Of a DNA stretch of 64,000 nucleotides, positions 44,763 to 55,739 are shown piece by piece (position 1 is the stretch's first letter; every line of letters starts with the position of its first letter). Origin of the DNA: Ascarosepion bandense (Eukaryota > Mollusca > Cephalopoda > Sepiida > Sepiidae). The stretch covers positions 943,501 to 1,007,500 of the forward strand of contig JBBBDQ010000332.1 in NCBI GenBank assembly GCA_037127315.1, in the 5' to 3' direction. The position numbers were made by a program, and so were the translations under genes. The notes under the pieces were generated by a model. That model worked only from the letters and a program-made list of their open reading frames with translations, was not told the DNA's origin and searched no databases.

Positions 44763-45147
44763 GGAGAGGGTCCGTTAAAAAGTACGCATGCGTACATGGG
44801 GGAAGAGTGGTCAAAATGTTCGAAATTTGTGCGTAAGTACTAAGTGAATGATCCCATACTACTTTGTGTTCCGGACTTAACCTTGCCTATATATGTCTAT
44901 TTCTCCTCGTATGCGGTGACCAGCTTGTACAAAATAATTTTTTTTTCTCTCAAGTAAGGGGAGAAAGGCAAATGTTTACTTCCTGATCCAACCCATTTCT
45001 TTTTGTTCGTATGGAACCCGTTTGCTTGGCTTCTAATTTTTTCCCTAAGCATGTAAATGAAGTTTGAGACAATTGCTTGGCTTCACAAGCAATAAAAATC
45101 TTAAGCAAAGCTCACTTACACTTCTGTGCTTTTTCCAACAATATAAA

Positions 45148-45194
<47 letters not shown>

Positions 45195-45195
<1 letters not shown>

Positions 45196-45376
45196 TAGCA
45201 GTATAGCCCAGCGTTACTCGGGTGTAATGAAAGCTTTAAAACTAATCCATGGTCCTGGAGCTCAGACTCAGCCTAAAGAATATTTGGGTGAAGTTTGGTG
45301 AGAATCGGATAAAAATTATGGATGTGTATATAAAAACATACAAACAGATAAACAGACACACACACAAACATCTTGC

Positions 45377-45418
<42 letters not shown>

Positions 45419-45732
45419 CAATTTTCTACACTATTGTAAGAACTGCAACCTTGAAAATTCTGAATATCGTGTCTTATGTCTTTGTCTATGAGTGTATCAA
45501 ATTTGATTAAAATCAAACCACTCCTTCTATAACACGACTTTTCCGATTATCGATTTTCAATATTTATCGGGGGTGCCTCGACACAAAACCTAGCTAAGAA
45601 CACTCGCAGACGCTTATAGTACAACTGTAAATTTTCAAAAAAATCGGTTCAGCCGTTTCGGAATCAATAGGTAACGGACACACACACACACATATACAGA
45701 CACACAAAATTCCATTTATAAATAAGTTTAAA
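45195..45732 (-). mobile_element. Helitron-like composite element, copy 3
   Basis: The minus-strand 3' end is CCCGAGTAACGCTGGGC...CTGCTAG (45195-45198 = CTAG). The internal junction AAAAGGCAAGATGTTTGTGT/(TA)n lies at about 45375-45414, followed on the far side by the 5' half of the long version (GAACTGCAACCTTG to TCCGTTACCTATTG, ending near 45732 with AAACTTATTTATAAATGG). The layout matches copy 4. Confidence 0.7.
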
Positions 45733-45755
45733 TATATTTCTATTTTGTATCATAT

Positions 45756-45814
45756 ACTCTCTCTCTTTCTTTCGCTCACTTTTCTCTCTCTCTTTCTCGC
45801 TTTCTATATAAATT

Positions 45815-45870
<56 letters not shown>
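45756..45870. repeat. (CT)n, (CA)n and (TA)n microsatellites
   Basis: Consecutive simple-repeat blocks preceding the Penelope-like fragment. Confidence 0.95.
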
Positions 45871-46481
45871 TAATACAGGTTTCATTGAATAATATAGACA
45901 GGTTCTGTCTATTTTGTGTAAGATCCTTTCGTATGATTAGCTTGATAGTGTTGTCATGGAAAGACGACAAGAAATCGCAATAATTGTTGATTTTTTTATC
46001 AGGTCTGAGCTTTCGGCTTACATAAGCCATTATCAAAGAATGAACATTTAATGCTCAGTGAACATAGAACATTTAAATTATTAACAGAGTGGAGTTATAC
46101 GAGAAAATTAAACAGTCCATTTTTTGTGTCGCATGTGGCTCATGGAGTATGTGGTTGAGCTTTGTGTTGTAATCTGATTTGTTAAGTAAGACAAAAATGT
46201 TAGCCTTGTCGGCTTTTTTTTACAATTATGTGGGGGTGGTTGCGTAGTTTGTGAGCAGCACTTTTTAGTTGTTTGGATAATTTTTTAGGAGCTTCGGCTT
46301 TTATCATGGCGATCCTTGAGTGCCTCGGCCTTAAGTAGGTCTTTTAGTTCTGGTTTAGTTGTTATAAGTTTTTCGTCTTGTAGTTCAGTGATGCTTTGAT
46401 AGAGTGTTTCAATTTTAATTTTTTTAGTGAGCTGGTTGTACTTACGGTATATATGGCAGTTAGGTCCGAGGTTGAGTAGTT

Positions 46482-46482
<1 letters not shown>
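45871..46482 (-). pseudogene. Penelope-like element derivative, copy 1
   Basis: On the minus strand the frame reads KELLNLGPNCHIYRKYNQLT, KIETLYQSITELQDEKL and AEALKDRHDKS. After frame change come RNHPHIIVKK-like, ADKANIFVLLNKSDYNTKLN and HILHEPHATQKM. This resembles the N-terminal part of Penelope-like RT proteins (P.hivk.ADKg...V.l...Y...l..iL). It then passes straight into a non-coding tail with AATGGCTTATGTAAGCCGAA, with no RT core or GIY-YIG. 45871-46230 is an inverted near-identical copy of 50478-50842. Confidence 0.7.
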
Positions 46483-46524
<42 letters not shown>

Positions 46525-46534
46525 ATTTCGTGTA

Positions 46535-47283
46535 TGCGCTTTGTTTCTCGACGGCACTGTATAGTAGGGTCAGTTGGGCACCGTCTGTTTGAAAAAAAAC
46601 ATCATGACGCAATTTGCTACAACAGAAATTTGAAAATGGCATGTTGTATTGCTTGGCATTCGCACCAGAATCTCCGATACGAGTGTTTCAGAGTGTTAGG
46701 GTATCAATCTGTAAACAGTAGAAAGGCTTCGGAAAAAATTGGATGAGTCTACTGATGAATACGAAGGTGCTTGGAGTGATAACTAATTCCGGGAACGATA
46801 TAACTCCATTCATCTTCCTACACGGTCTCAGACTCAACACGGAGGCCTACATCAAGTGCCGTGAGGAGTTAGTGCTGACCAGTGGCAATAGGGTGGTTTC
46901 TAGAAGACCCTAGATATAGCAACAGGCCTTTGCACCATACTACTTACATACTACTACACATGAATCTCAGACAATTTCTGTGACCCTATCACACCATAAA
47001 TCTTGCCAACTAACTTCCCAGATTGCAACTCCATTGATATGTATGGGGCGCAGTTGAGAAAGGCAAACAAAACTCAGTGTAACACCAAAGGTGAACTGAA
47101 GGTATGGATCTTGGCAACATTCCCTAACTTAAACAAGGAGACCGTCCAGAAGAGATGCAGAAGATTCCGAAATTGCCTGGAGGCGGGGGTTGAAACCCAT
47201 GGAGATTTGTTTTTTAATCATTTAATAATTTTGTTTTTACTATTTAAGGATATTGTGTGTAATTTTGGTAAATATACCTGTTA
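46535..47283 (+). pseudogene. mariner/Tc1-like fossil, family M2
   Basis: The 5' end carries AGTAGGGTCAGTTGGGCACC (shared with 62850). Frames then read VFRVLGYQSVNSRKASEKIG, and later PTNFPDCNSIDMYGAQLRKA, NKTQCNTKGELKVWILATFP and LNKETVQKRCRRFRNCLEAG, the transposase C-terminal region with the third acidic position in PDCNSID. Middle frames are broken. It ends near a (TA)n run at 47289. Confidence 0.78.
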
Positions 47284-47286
47284 TGA

Positions 47287-47288
<2 letters not shown>

Positions 47289-47366
<78 letters not shown>

Positions 47367-47372
47367 GCAATT
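47289..47372. repeat. (TA)n(TG)n(GC)n microsatellite
   Basis: TA, then TG, then a short alternating GC stretch (GCGCGCGCGC), a potential Z-DNA-forming sequence. Confidence 0.9.
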
Positions 47373-47439
47373 CTGAACTGTCTTTATCCGAAGGCAAATT
47401 GGAATAGCCAAGACCCATTCCAAAAGATGAGCCGAGTAT

Positions 47440-47935
47440 AAACAGACAGAAAAATTTCGCTAGAAACAAAGAAGAGAGTTCTGAATTGCTATATGATGTT
47501 TGTCCGTCAATATGGCAGTGAATGCTGGACTATTGTCCAGCATTCACTGCATCATTAGAGATGAAGGAAAATCTTGAAGCAACTGAAATGTGGTTCTACA
47601 GAAGGATGCTGCGGATATCATGGATCGAGCATGTGAGCAATGATGAGGTTTTGGAAAGGATGGAAACGAAAAGGAAATTAATACTGGGCACCAAGAAGAG
47701 ACAGATAAAGTTCCTGGGATATGCAATGAGGAAGGAGGGCTTGGAGAATCTAATAGTCACAGGTCAGACAGCTGGGAAAAGGAGACGGGAAAGCAGCGGA
47801 TAACATTTGAAGGGTCTGAGCAGGTCGATGGCAGAGCGGGGTTTGGGTGCGTAACAGGAGATAGTGTGCTAAGAGGCACCAGGGATAGGGAGACGCGGAA
47901 AGCCATGATCGCCTAGGTTATGCCACATAAAAGAA
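47440..47935 (+). pseudogene. RTE-like LINE 3' end with internal palindrome
   Basis: The frame reads RKISLETKKRVLNCYMMFVR and QYGSECWTI, then after the palindrome MKENLEATEMWFYRRMLRIS, WIEHVSNDEVLERMETKRKL, RQIKFLGYAMRKEGLENLIV. The 3' end contains GAAAGCCATGATCGCCTAGG and AAAAGAAGA. A perfect 15-bp inverted duplication at 47516-47549 replaces the normal continuation of the GSECWTIS motif and breaks the frame. Confidence 0.87.
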
Positions 47936-48119
47936 GATCTATATCTGGTGATATATTTTTGTATTTTCTTTTTTTGTGTGTGATTTTTCTTTGTATTTTT
48001 GTCGTTTTTTTCTTCTGGACACTATCATTCCATTTTTTTTTTTATTTGTCACTTATTGTTTTCAACCTTTTCAGTGTATTTTCTCAGTTTGTTTTCCCTC
48101 TTACTTCATTCACTCTTTT

Positions 48120-48277
48120 TCTTCACTCTTCCAAATCTATTGAACAGATGAAGAGGCTCATCCCTTGTTTCCTGTTTAGGATGTGGTTTCCGGCTTTCTT
48201 TTTTCCAATCTTTTCACTCTTACGTAGCCCCCTGTGCATCAGTGGCGTTATCGCCTTGCTTGGGGTGATATGATTAA
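48120..48277 (+). mobile_element. Solo LINE 3' UTR end
   Basis: TATTGAACAGATGAAGAGGC, GGATGTGGTTTCCGGC, GCCTTGCTTGGGGTGATATG and ATT followed by about 24 A residues, a proper retrotransposition tail. Confidence 0.85.
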
Positions 48278-48299
48278 AAAAAAAAAAAAAAAAAAATTT

Positions 48300-49220
48300 C
48301 TCTATATTCTTAATTTTTCAAGAATTCTCTTCTTTGTTGTTGTTGTTGTTCTCATCATCATCATCATCTTCTTCTTCTTTTTCTTCTCCTTCTTTTCTAT
48401 CTTCTTTTTTTCTTCTTCGCTGCTACTTTTCTACCTTTCATTTTTTATTTTTTAATGATATCTTTATTTCTTTCTTTCGGTTTCTTTTCTCTCTTATATC
48501 ATTCACTCTTTTTCTTCACTCTTCTTCATCATTTCTCTATATTCTTTCTATATTTTTCAACAATTCTTATCGTTGTTGTTGTTGTTCTTCTTCTTCTCTT
48601 TCTTTTTCTTCTTCTTCTTCTTCTTCTCTGCTAGTTTTCTACCTTTCATTTTTTATTTTTAATGATATCTTTTACATTTTCTCATTTTCGTAATTCGTCT
48701 TTCCCGTTTTTATTTTAGCTACCTCTTTTCTTTATTCTCATGATTTAATTTTTTTTTTTTTTTCATATTTTCGTTTTCTTTCTTTCTTTCTTTCTTTCTT
48801 TCTCTCTTTCACGTATATACCACAACGGTTTATTTTTTCCAGTTTCTTTTCCCTCTTACTTCATTCACTCTTTTTTCTTCACTCTTCTTCATCATTTCTC
48901 TATATTCTTAATTTTTCAACAATTCTCTTCTTTCTTGCTGTTGTTCTTCTTCTCTTCCTTTTTCTTCTTCTTCTTCTTCTTCTTCTTCTTTTCTGAGACT
49001 TTTCTATCTTTCATTTTTTTTATTTTTATGATATCTTTTTGTCTTATTTTCGTAATTCCTCATTCCCGTTTTTTTTTAGCTACTCCTTTTCTTTATTCTC
49101 ATGATTTAATTTTTTTTTTTTTTTACATATTTTCGCTTTCTTTCTTTCTTTCTTTCTTTCAGCTCAACGTATATTTATCATTTTCTTTTTATTTTCTTTA
49201 TTGATTAATTTTTCACTTAT
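48300..49220. repeat. Pyrimidine-rich low-complexity DNA, partly duplicated
   Basis: TTC, TTG and CTTT runs. The phrases TCATTCACTCTTTTTCTTCA and TTTCTACCTTTCATTTTTTA recur about 200 and 400-450 bp apart (for example 48500, 48860), so the segment is partly made of decayed tandem units. Ser/Phe/Leu frames are not genes. Confidence 0.8.
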
Positions 49221-49844
49221 TAAGATCACTTTACACCTTCTTCATCAGATATCCGCAATGCGGGCATTACTACGCTCACCCCTTGGGTCCCTAATTAAGT
49301 AAAAGTTATTAATTCTTTATTTTGCCGGTTGACCGCCGGGAAAGAAAACACAAGCACTCTGCATGCTTTTGTGTTATTTTTTTCATCATTTTTTTGTTAT
49401 ATTTGTTTTTATTGTCCTATGGATGCCCTGCATAGCTTTAAGTTTGTTCAGAAATAATCAAACTGTCAAAAACTGATTTCTTCGATCGATGGTTCCAAAT
49501 GTCTAAAGCCTCAGCGAGGATCATACTCCACCGAACCTAATAAACTGACGTTACAGAATTTCAAACAAAGGCCCATACCAGATAACAGAAACAACGTCAC
49601 TTGAAGACATCCAGTATTAGCAACAACTAAAGAGGAGAGCATATGAAACTCGATGAGAGAAAAATGACACGATCAAGATGCTGCAATTAAAAATTACACC
49701 AAACAAAAGGCTAAGAAGATAAGAAGAAAAAGGAGATAAAGAAGAAGAGAAGACAAAAGGAAGAAAAAGAAGACAGAAGAAAAAGGAACCCTCTCCACCA
49801 ACATTGTTGTTAAAAGTATTAAGTGTTCTGTATTTTGATTGTTT

Positions 49845-49845
<1 letters not shown>
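49221..49845. other. No recognised gene
   Basis: Mixed DNA ending in a (GA)n run at 49848-49887. Nothing supported. Confidence 0.4.
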
Positions 49846-49891
<46 letters not shown>

Positions 49892-49952
49892 ATATATATA
49901 TATATATTCTTAGTGACATAATATATATATATATTCTTAGTGACATCTCGGA

Positions 49953-50250
49953 TGTGCGTTGTGGTGCAGTGGGTATCGGCTCGAAACGAGAAATCGAGTT
50001 CGAATTCTAGTTGAATTCGTTGCATTCATTTACGCACAAATACCCTTGGGAAAGGTATTAATTCACCTCTTTCCTTCAGTTATGGGTTAAATAACAGGAC
50101 AGATTGGGTTCTATAGCCTTGGCTGGCAGCCAGTCTATCGCAGAAAGTAATGGCAGCCTACTGCGAGATAATTTTCTGCCCTGTCAATTATGTCTATTTT
50201 GAGACAGGATCGTCCAAGCGTGTGTCACGTACGGCAGTTACCTGACTGTG
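49953..50250 (+). mobile_element. tRNA-derived SINE, near full length
   Basis: GTGCGTTGTGGTGCAGTGGG and CGAGTTCGAATTC head, full body with GACAGGATCGTCCAAGCGTG, ending GGCAGTTACCTGACTG. A short head deletion removes the GGGGAGC segment. It lies after a doubled (TA)n-ATTCTTAGTGACAT motif. Confidence 0.88.
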
Positions 50251-50473
50251 CGCTCAATCAATACCGAAGGGTTTTAATAAGGAAATGGTTAATATTAGCA
50301 TTATTATTTCCTTTGTTTGGTACAAGGTCAGATTGAAGAGATATTGTGCTGTGTTTGTGCCTATCTATAATTTAAAAATATCAGAATTGAGATACTTGCT
50401 TATATATATATATATATAAAATTAAATAAATTGCAAACAATTTGTTTGGTTATTTTTAATAAATTCCGTTCAT

Positions 50474-50837
50474 TCCACATAATTGTAAAAAAAAGCCGAC
50501 AAGGCTAACATTTTTGTCCTACTTAACAAATCAGATTACAACACAAAACTCAACCACATACTCCATGAGCCACATGCGACACAAAAAATGGACTGTTTAA
50601 TTTTCTCGTATAACTCCACTCTGTTAATAATTTAAATGTTCTATGTTCACTGAGCATTAAATGTTCATCCTTTGATAATGGCTTATGTAAGCCGAAAGCT
50701 CAGACCTGATAAAAAAATCAACAATTATTGCGATTTCTTGTCGTCTTTCCATGACGACACTATCAAGCTAATCAGATCATACGAAAGGATCTTTCACAAA
50801 ATAGACAGAACCTGTCTATATTATTCAATGAAACCTG

Positions 50838-50893
<56 letters not shown>

Positions 50894-50901
50894 ATTAAAT
50901 A
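50474..50901 (+). mobile_element. Penelope-like derivative, copy 2, with 16-bp TSD
   Basis: AATAAATTCCGTTCAT occurs at 50458-50473 and 50902-50917, bracketing a 428-bp insert. The insert carries a short RT-N-terminal frame (ADKANIFVLLNKSDYNTKLN, HILHEPHATQKM), the AATGGCTTATGTAAGCCGAA tail segment, CAATGAAACCTGTATTAATA and then a (TA)n run. The run lies inside the duplication and is therefore part of what was inserted. Coding content is vestigial. Confidence 0.78.
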
Positions 50902-51199
50902 AATAAATTCCGTTCATACTCGAGAATAATCTTTCGCGTATTACAATCAAAAGATATCAGATGTCAAAAATGAGCAGTAACATTGACAGATGTTATTTTC
51001 ATTCATTTTTTAAGGTTCCCAAGTACTTTCAATCTCTTTTCGAGGTCATCTTCAGGGGTGTGAGTTATGGTAACAAGGAAAGCGGAAAACTGTGTTGTTA
51101 AAAATAACTGTACATTATTTTGGCTTCAAATATAACGGTTGACAAATTGCTAGCGTTCATTAGAACGTAAAAATGATTCAAAATGGAATTTTTTTATAT

Positions 51200-51370
51200 G
51201 TTGTAATGTACGCTTGGATGTTCAAATGGTGTAAATCATAACGACTCGGAAGTCGAAATTGAAGAGCTGAGGTCCAATTCCAGTTGGGTTCGTTATATTC
51301 GCTTATGGGCAAATACCCCTGGGAAAGGTAAGAATGCAGCTCTTTTCTCCCAGCTAATAGTAACTGTATC
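51200..51370 (+). mobile_element. Diverged tRNA-headed SINE
   Basis: AATGGTGTAAATCATAACGA, AGGTCCAATTCCAGTTGGG (B-box region) and TATGGGCAAATACCCCTGGG. It ends after CCCAGCTAATAG, like the 4.5-kb and 8-kb subtype. Confidence 0.65.
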
Positions 51371-51619
51371 ACTAAATTATTATTTTCTAATAAATCAAAT
51401 AAAATTCAAATATATTATTCTGGAAAATTCCATCAGCACAATTTACCATGAAAGCATTTATAGAAAAGACGCAGAGAAGTTCCCTAACAACGATAAAAAA
51501 AGAAATTAAAGCCGAGATTCCAGGTTTAGACCAATAAAAATGGAGATTCTTTTTTGATAAATATCTAAATATTTAGCAGGGTGACCAGATCCTATATTCG
51601 AAAATTTAATAATGTTTTC

Positions 51620-51700
51620 ATTTTCTTATATTTTTCGCACTCAGAAACTTCTGCGTCATAGTGGCTTTACTGCCTTAATTAGAGGGGAAATGATTACTAT
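51620..51700 (+). repeat. Degenerate LINE 3' end
   Basis: GTCATAGTGGCTTTACTGCC and AGGGGAAATGATTA precede a (TA)n run. This follows the family terminus loosely. Confidence 0.5.
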
Positions 51701-51709
51701 ATATATATA

Positions 51710-52110
51710 TATATCCTAAAGGAATTGGTTCGGTGGTAAAATCCCAAAGGAGAACCTATTAATATTAATTATTAAAAATTAAAAATTAAAACTGATCCAC
51801 CTAGAGGACTCAATGTAATTAAAATTACTTATTTACAGAGTCAAAATATATATATTATATATAAAAATCAAAAACTTCCGAGATCGTATGGACATTTCAA
51901 CTGGTGAAAATAACTAATATATATATATATTAATTAACTTTAATCCAAACGGAAAAGTATGAAGGTAAATCCCAAAAACCTGATCCTAATTAATATTAAA
52001 ATTTTAATATTAAAAAATGATACAGGTGGAGTGCTCAATGTAATTAAAATTACAGAGCTAATTATAAAATAAAATAAATTTCGATGTTCGAAACTGGTGA
52101 ATGATCATTT
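51710..52110. repeat. Two ~230-bp diverged tandem copies
   Basis: CTCAATGTAATTAAAATTAC occurs near 51810 and 52032, each preceded by AATATTA-rich DNA and a CCCAAA..CCT segment. Confidence 0.65.
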
Positions 52111-52169
52111 CAACATGAAATCCCTAAGAGAGATGATCATTCAACAGTTTTGAACATCGAAATTTATTT

Positions 52170-52176
<7 letters not shown>
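52065..52176. repeat. ~45-bp imperfect inverted repeat
   Basis: The left arm AATAAATTTCGATGTTCGAA..CTG(G)TGAATGATCAT returns inverted as ATGATCATTCAACAGTTTTG..AACATCGAAATTTATT. The loop is about 20 bp and a (TA)n array follows at 52175-52222. Confidence 0.85.
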
Positions 52177-52226
<50 letters not shown>

Positions 52227-52349
52227 CCGAAATTCATCAAGGATCAATGACAGCGATGATTATGACCTTTTGACATTCTCTCTTTCATTCTTTAAATTAT
52301 TTCGTGAATTTTGTCCCCTTTTATTTATTCCCTTTTTCATTTATATGAT

Positions 52350-52525
52350 AGTCTTTATCGCCCGGTTCACACTCCACCCACTTCTATTGAACAGGTGAAG
52401 AGGCTCATCCCTTGTTCCCTGTTTAGGATGTGGTTTCCGGCTTTCTCTTTTCCAATCTTTTCATTCCTACGTAGCCCCCTGCGCTTCAGTGGCGTTACCA
52501 CCTTGGTCGGGGTGATATGATTAAA
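52350..52525 (+). mobile_element. Solo LINE 3' UTR end
   Basis: CGCCCGGTTCACACTCCACC, AGGCTCATCCCTTGTTCCCT, and CCTTGGTCGGGGTGATATGA, followed by TTAAAAAAAA. It is the longest of the solo termini together with 41748-41922. Confidence 0.85.
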
Positions 52526-52852
52526 AAAAAGTTTTGGGTCACTTCTTCATCTACAAAAACACCAATTACAGGGTTCGGGGGCCAAAATGTTTTCGGCTCG
52601 ACGCAGAAACCCTTCAAAATAATGTTTGGTTCGAATTCTTGCAAGGGGTTGGTTCGAGAACATTTCAGAAGCCTCTCGTACGGCTTCATTCGTCTTTCTT
52701 TCTCCTTTTTTCTTCTGCAACTCCACCTCCCTTTTCTGCCTTATTCTTTCTTTCTTTTATTACCTCCAATTTCTTTTTCTTTTCTTTTTTTACTATTCAT
52801 TCTAATTCTCGTTCTTCATCTTTTTTATATCCTCTTTTTTTAATTCTTCGTA

Positions 52853-53100
52853 TGAAGTTCCTGAGACATGCAATGAGAAAGGAGGGATTGGAGAACCTGA
52901 TACTAACAGGCCAGATAAAAGGCAAGAGAGACAGAGGAAATCAGCGGATAATTTATTTGAATGGCTTGAGTAGGTGGATGATAGAACGTGGGTTGCATGG
53001 TGTAATAGGAGAAAGCGTGTTAAGAGCCACCATCGATAGAGAGACGTGGAAAGTCATGATCGCCTACGTCCTGCAAAGACAAGACACATAGAAGAAAAAG
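52853..53100 (+). pseudogene. RTE-like LINE 3' end flanked by ~60-bp direct repeats
   Basis: The frame reads [60 protein letters not shown] and DRETWKVMIAYVLQRQDT, then a stop and AGAAGAAAAAG. This is the intact C-terminus of the polyprotein, open without a stop. 52795-52852 and 53101-53160 are near-identical direct repeats (ATTCATTCTAATTCTCGTTC to ATTCTTCGTA). Confidence 0.88.
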
Positions 53101-53259
53101 ATTCATTCTAATTCTCGTTCTTTATTCTTTTTATATTCTCTTTTTTTTTTATTCTTCGTATTTTTTTCATTTCTTTCATTTTATCATTATTCTTCTTCTA
53201 ACTCATTCATTGTTTAACGTTTTTCTATTTTCTTCTTGTTTCTTTATTTTTAGTTTTGT

Positions 53260-53820
53260 TTCTTCATATATTTCCCTCTTCTCTCTTTCCACAACCGTAT
53301 CTTCCGCTTCTCTCTTCAATGTATCTTAATTCTTCACTTTTTCTCTTTGCGAATTCATCCTCAACTTGAAGGAAACTCCCTCGTCTTTCTCTTCTTTCAC
53401 ATCGTGTCCTCCTTTTCCTTTCTCCCGCCCGTCCTCCAAAAGTCGTCTCGTCCCCGACCCAGTGTTTGCTCTCTCTCATCTGACCTCGTTCGCTATGACC
53501 AACCCAGCGTCTGCAATTTCTGACAATAATCCCGACACATTTCGCCAAAAGGCAGAAATACTTTGGGAGTTTTGCCAGTGAATAATTACCTCGCTTGGCA
53601 CTGGTAAATATTTGGGTGGGTCCCTACCTGTCTACTAAGGTAGGTGGGTGAAGAAAGCATCTGTATTTGAGACCACCCTATGTTTTGTCTCTTTTGTACT
53701 GGCTATGTTCCTCCTGATGTTCGTGCAGAAGAAACCATTTTTTTTTTCTCTGTTTCTTACTTTCTCTCTGGTGGATCTGTGTCATTCGGTGCATACGTCA
53801 GGTGGATTAAAATAAACCAA
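53260..53820. other. No recognised gene
   Basis: C/T-rich DNA. The 94-codon minus frame (53264-53548) is Arg/Glu/Gly-rich because of composition. ACCTGTCTACTAAGGTAGGT near 53626 is a small hairpin. Confidence 0.4.
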
Positions 53821-53859
53821 AAAAAAATTCTTCCTCGTTCTTTCATTCTTTCTTTCTTT

Positions 53860-53891
<32 letters not shown>

Positions 53892-55102
53892 TCCGTTTTT
53901 ATCTTTTCTCTTACTTTCTTTTTCTTTCTTTATCTTTCTCACTACCTTAGTTTCTCTTCTTTCTCTCTTTCTCATTCTCTAACTTTTATCACTTTCTTCT
54001 TTTTATTTCAGTTTTTTTTTGTGTTTATTTCCCTATTCTACATTTCTTCTCTCTTTCGTTCTTTTTTGTTATTCCCTTTTTAAAATATTTCTTTGTCTAT
54101 ATTATTTCCTCTTGTTTCGCTATCTTTGACTCGTTTTTTATCTTGCTACCTCTCTAATTGTTTTTCTTTTTCATTATCTCTCTTTACTTCTTTTTCTCTC
54201 TTTTTCTATGTTTCTTTCAATATTCCTCTCTCGTTCATATTTTTCTCTTTTTTCTTCCGTTTTAATTGTTTTGTCATGATATACTGTTAAATATAAGAGA
54301 CGATGAATGTCTATTATGTTTAATCATGAGCCGTTCTAAACGACGTATTTTGGCTTTAATTTCAGTTGAAAATAAAGACAAAAATTCTCCAACATTTGGA
54401 TCATTTTCTATTAATTTGGTTCTAAGTTTTCGGCTCACATGAGCCATCTTCAGAGAGGTTATTAAGACGGTAACCCAATAACATCCACCATCACCGACGA
54501 ATTTATATATATATATATATATATATCCACGTGTCTTTTATTTCAGTTGTTATTCCTTTTTTCTTTAATTTCTTTGGGTTTACTTTCTCTTTTTTCGCTT
54601 TCTTCTATTTTTCTCTCTCTTTTCACTTCTTTGTTTTTCAATTTTTGCTACTCTCTATTTTCCCCTCTCTATTCCCCCTCGCTATTTCACCATCTTTATT
54701 TCCTCTTCTCTATTCCTCTTTCTTTCCCATCTCTATTTCGCCATCCCTTTTCTTCACTCATTATTTTCTCTCTCTATTCCCCTCTCTATTTTCCCTTCTC
54801 TATTTCCCCTCTCTATTCCCCCTCCCTACATCCCCTCTGTATTTCCCCTCTCGATTTTCCCCTCTCTTTTCCACCTCTCTATTTCTTTGTCTCATTTTAC
54901 ATCTCTCTCTCCCTTTCTCACTCTTTCTGCCTTTCATTTTTTTTTTCTGTCGTTCTCTATATCAGTTTAATTCTTTGAGTTCTTTAGTTTGATATTATGG
55001 TTATACTTATCGTTCCCTTTCTTTCTGTTTCATTCTCTAGTCTCTCTCTCTCTCTCTCTCTGTGCCTCTCTGTCTCTCTCTGTCTCTCTCTCTCTCTCTG
55101 TG

Positions 55103-55165
<63 letters not shown>
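53821..55165. repeat. Long pyrimidine-rich low-complexity tract
   Basis: CTTT, CTCT, (TCTATTTCCCC)-like and CT units dominate, interrupted at 54290-54530 by ordinary DNA. The 143-153-codon Ser/Phe/Leu/Pro frames are spurious. Ends in a (CT)n run and (TA)n at 55162-55183. Confidence 0.85.
54405..54475 (-). repeat. Penelope-tail-like motif
   Basis: On the minus strand, CTCTGAAGATGGCTCATGTG and AGCCGAAAACTTAGAACC resemble the tail hairpins at 46.0 and 50.7 kb. No adjoining coding remnant. Confidence 0.4.
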
Positions 55166-55184
<19 letters not shown>

Positions 55185-55317
55185 GTATAGCCGAAAGAAG
55201 AGAAATGAAACATTCGTATATCACATGAGAAATTATATATATATTTGAATATTTATTTGTTTAACTTCCTTAATTTTTTAATGGATACACGTATTTGAAT
55301 GGACAGTATGTTTATTT

Positions 55318-55345
<28 letters not shown>

Positions 55346-55382
<37 letters not shown>
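55346..55382. repeat. (TG)n microsatellite preceding a SINE
   Basis: (TA)n then about 18 TG units, running directly into the SINE head GTGCGTTGTAG. Confidence 0.95.
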
Positions 55383-55386
<4 letters not shown>

Positions 55387-55684
55387 TGTAGTGCATTGGA
55401 TATTGGCTCGGAACGAGAAATCGGGGAGCCGAGTTTGAATTCCAGCTGAATTCATTGCATTCACTTACTCGTAAATACCCTTGGGAAGGGTATTAATCCG
55501 TCTATTTCTACCAGTTATGGGTTGAATAACAGGACAGACTGGGTTCTCTAGCATTGGATAGCAACCATTCTACGGCAGAAAGCAATGGCAACATACTGCG
55601 GGATAATATTCTGCCCAGTCCATCATGTCTCTTTCGAGACATGATCGTCCAAGCGTGTATCGCGTATGTCACCTTGCTGACTGA
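55383..55684 (+). mobile_element. tRNA-derived SINE, full length
   Basis: GTGCATTGGATATTGGCTCG and GCCGAGTTTGAATTCC head with an intact body through CAAGCGTGTATCGCGTATG and CTGACTGAG. Confidence 0.9.
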
Positions 55685-55739
55685 GGATAGGAGAGAAAAA
55701 ATGTCTGGCACGACAAAGTGAACCAAATCTATTAGCAGC

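Noticed and set aside
54405..54475. CTGAAGATGGCTCATGTGAGCCGAAAAC as a hammerhead variant
   Set aside because: An extra base sits between the core and stem II, and there is no UH cleavage site or stem I partner downstream.
54531..54992. 153- and 143-codon Ser/Phe/Leu/Pro-rich frames
   Set aside because: They arise from long CT-rich low-complexity DNA, overlap in two frames, and have no domain.
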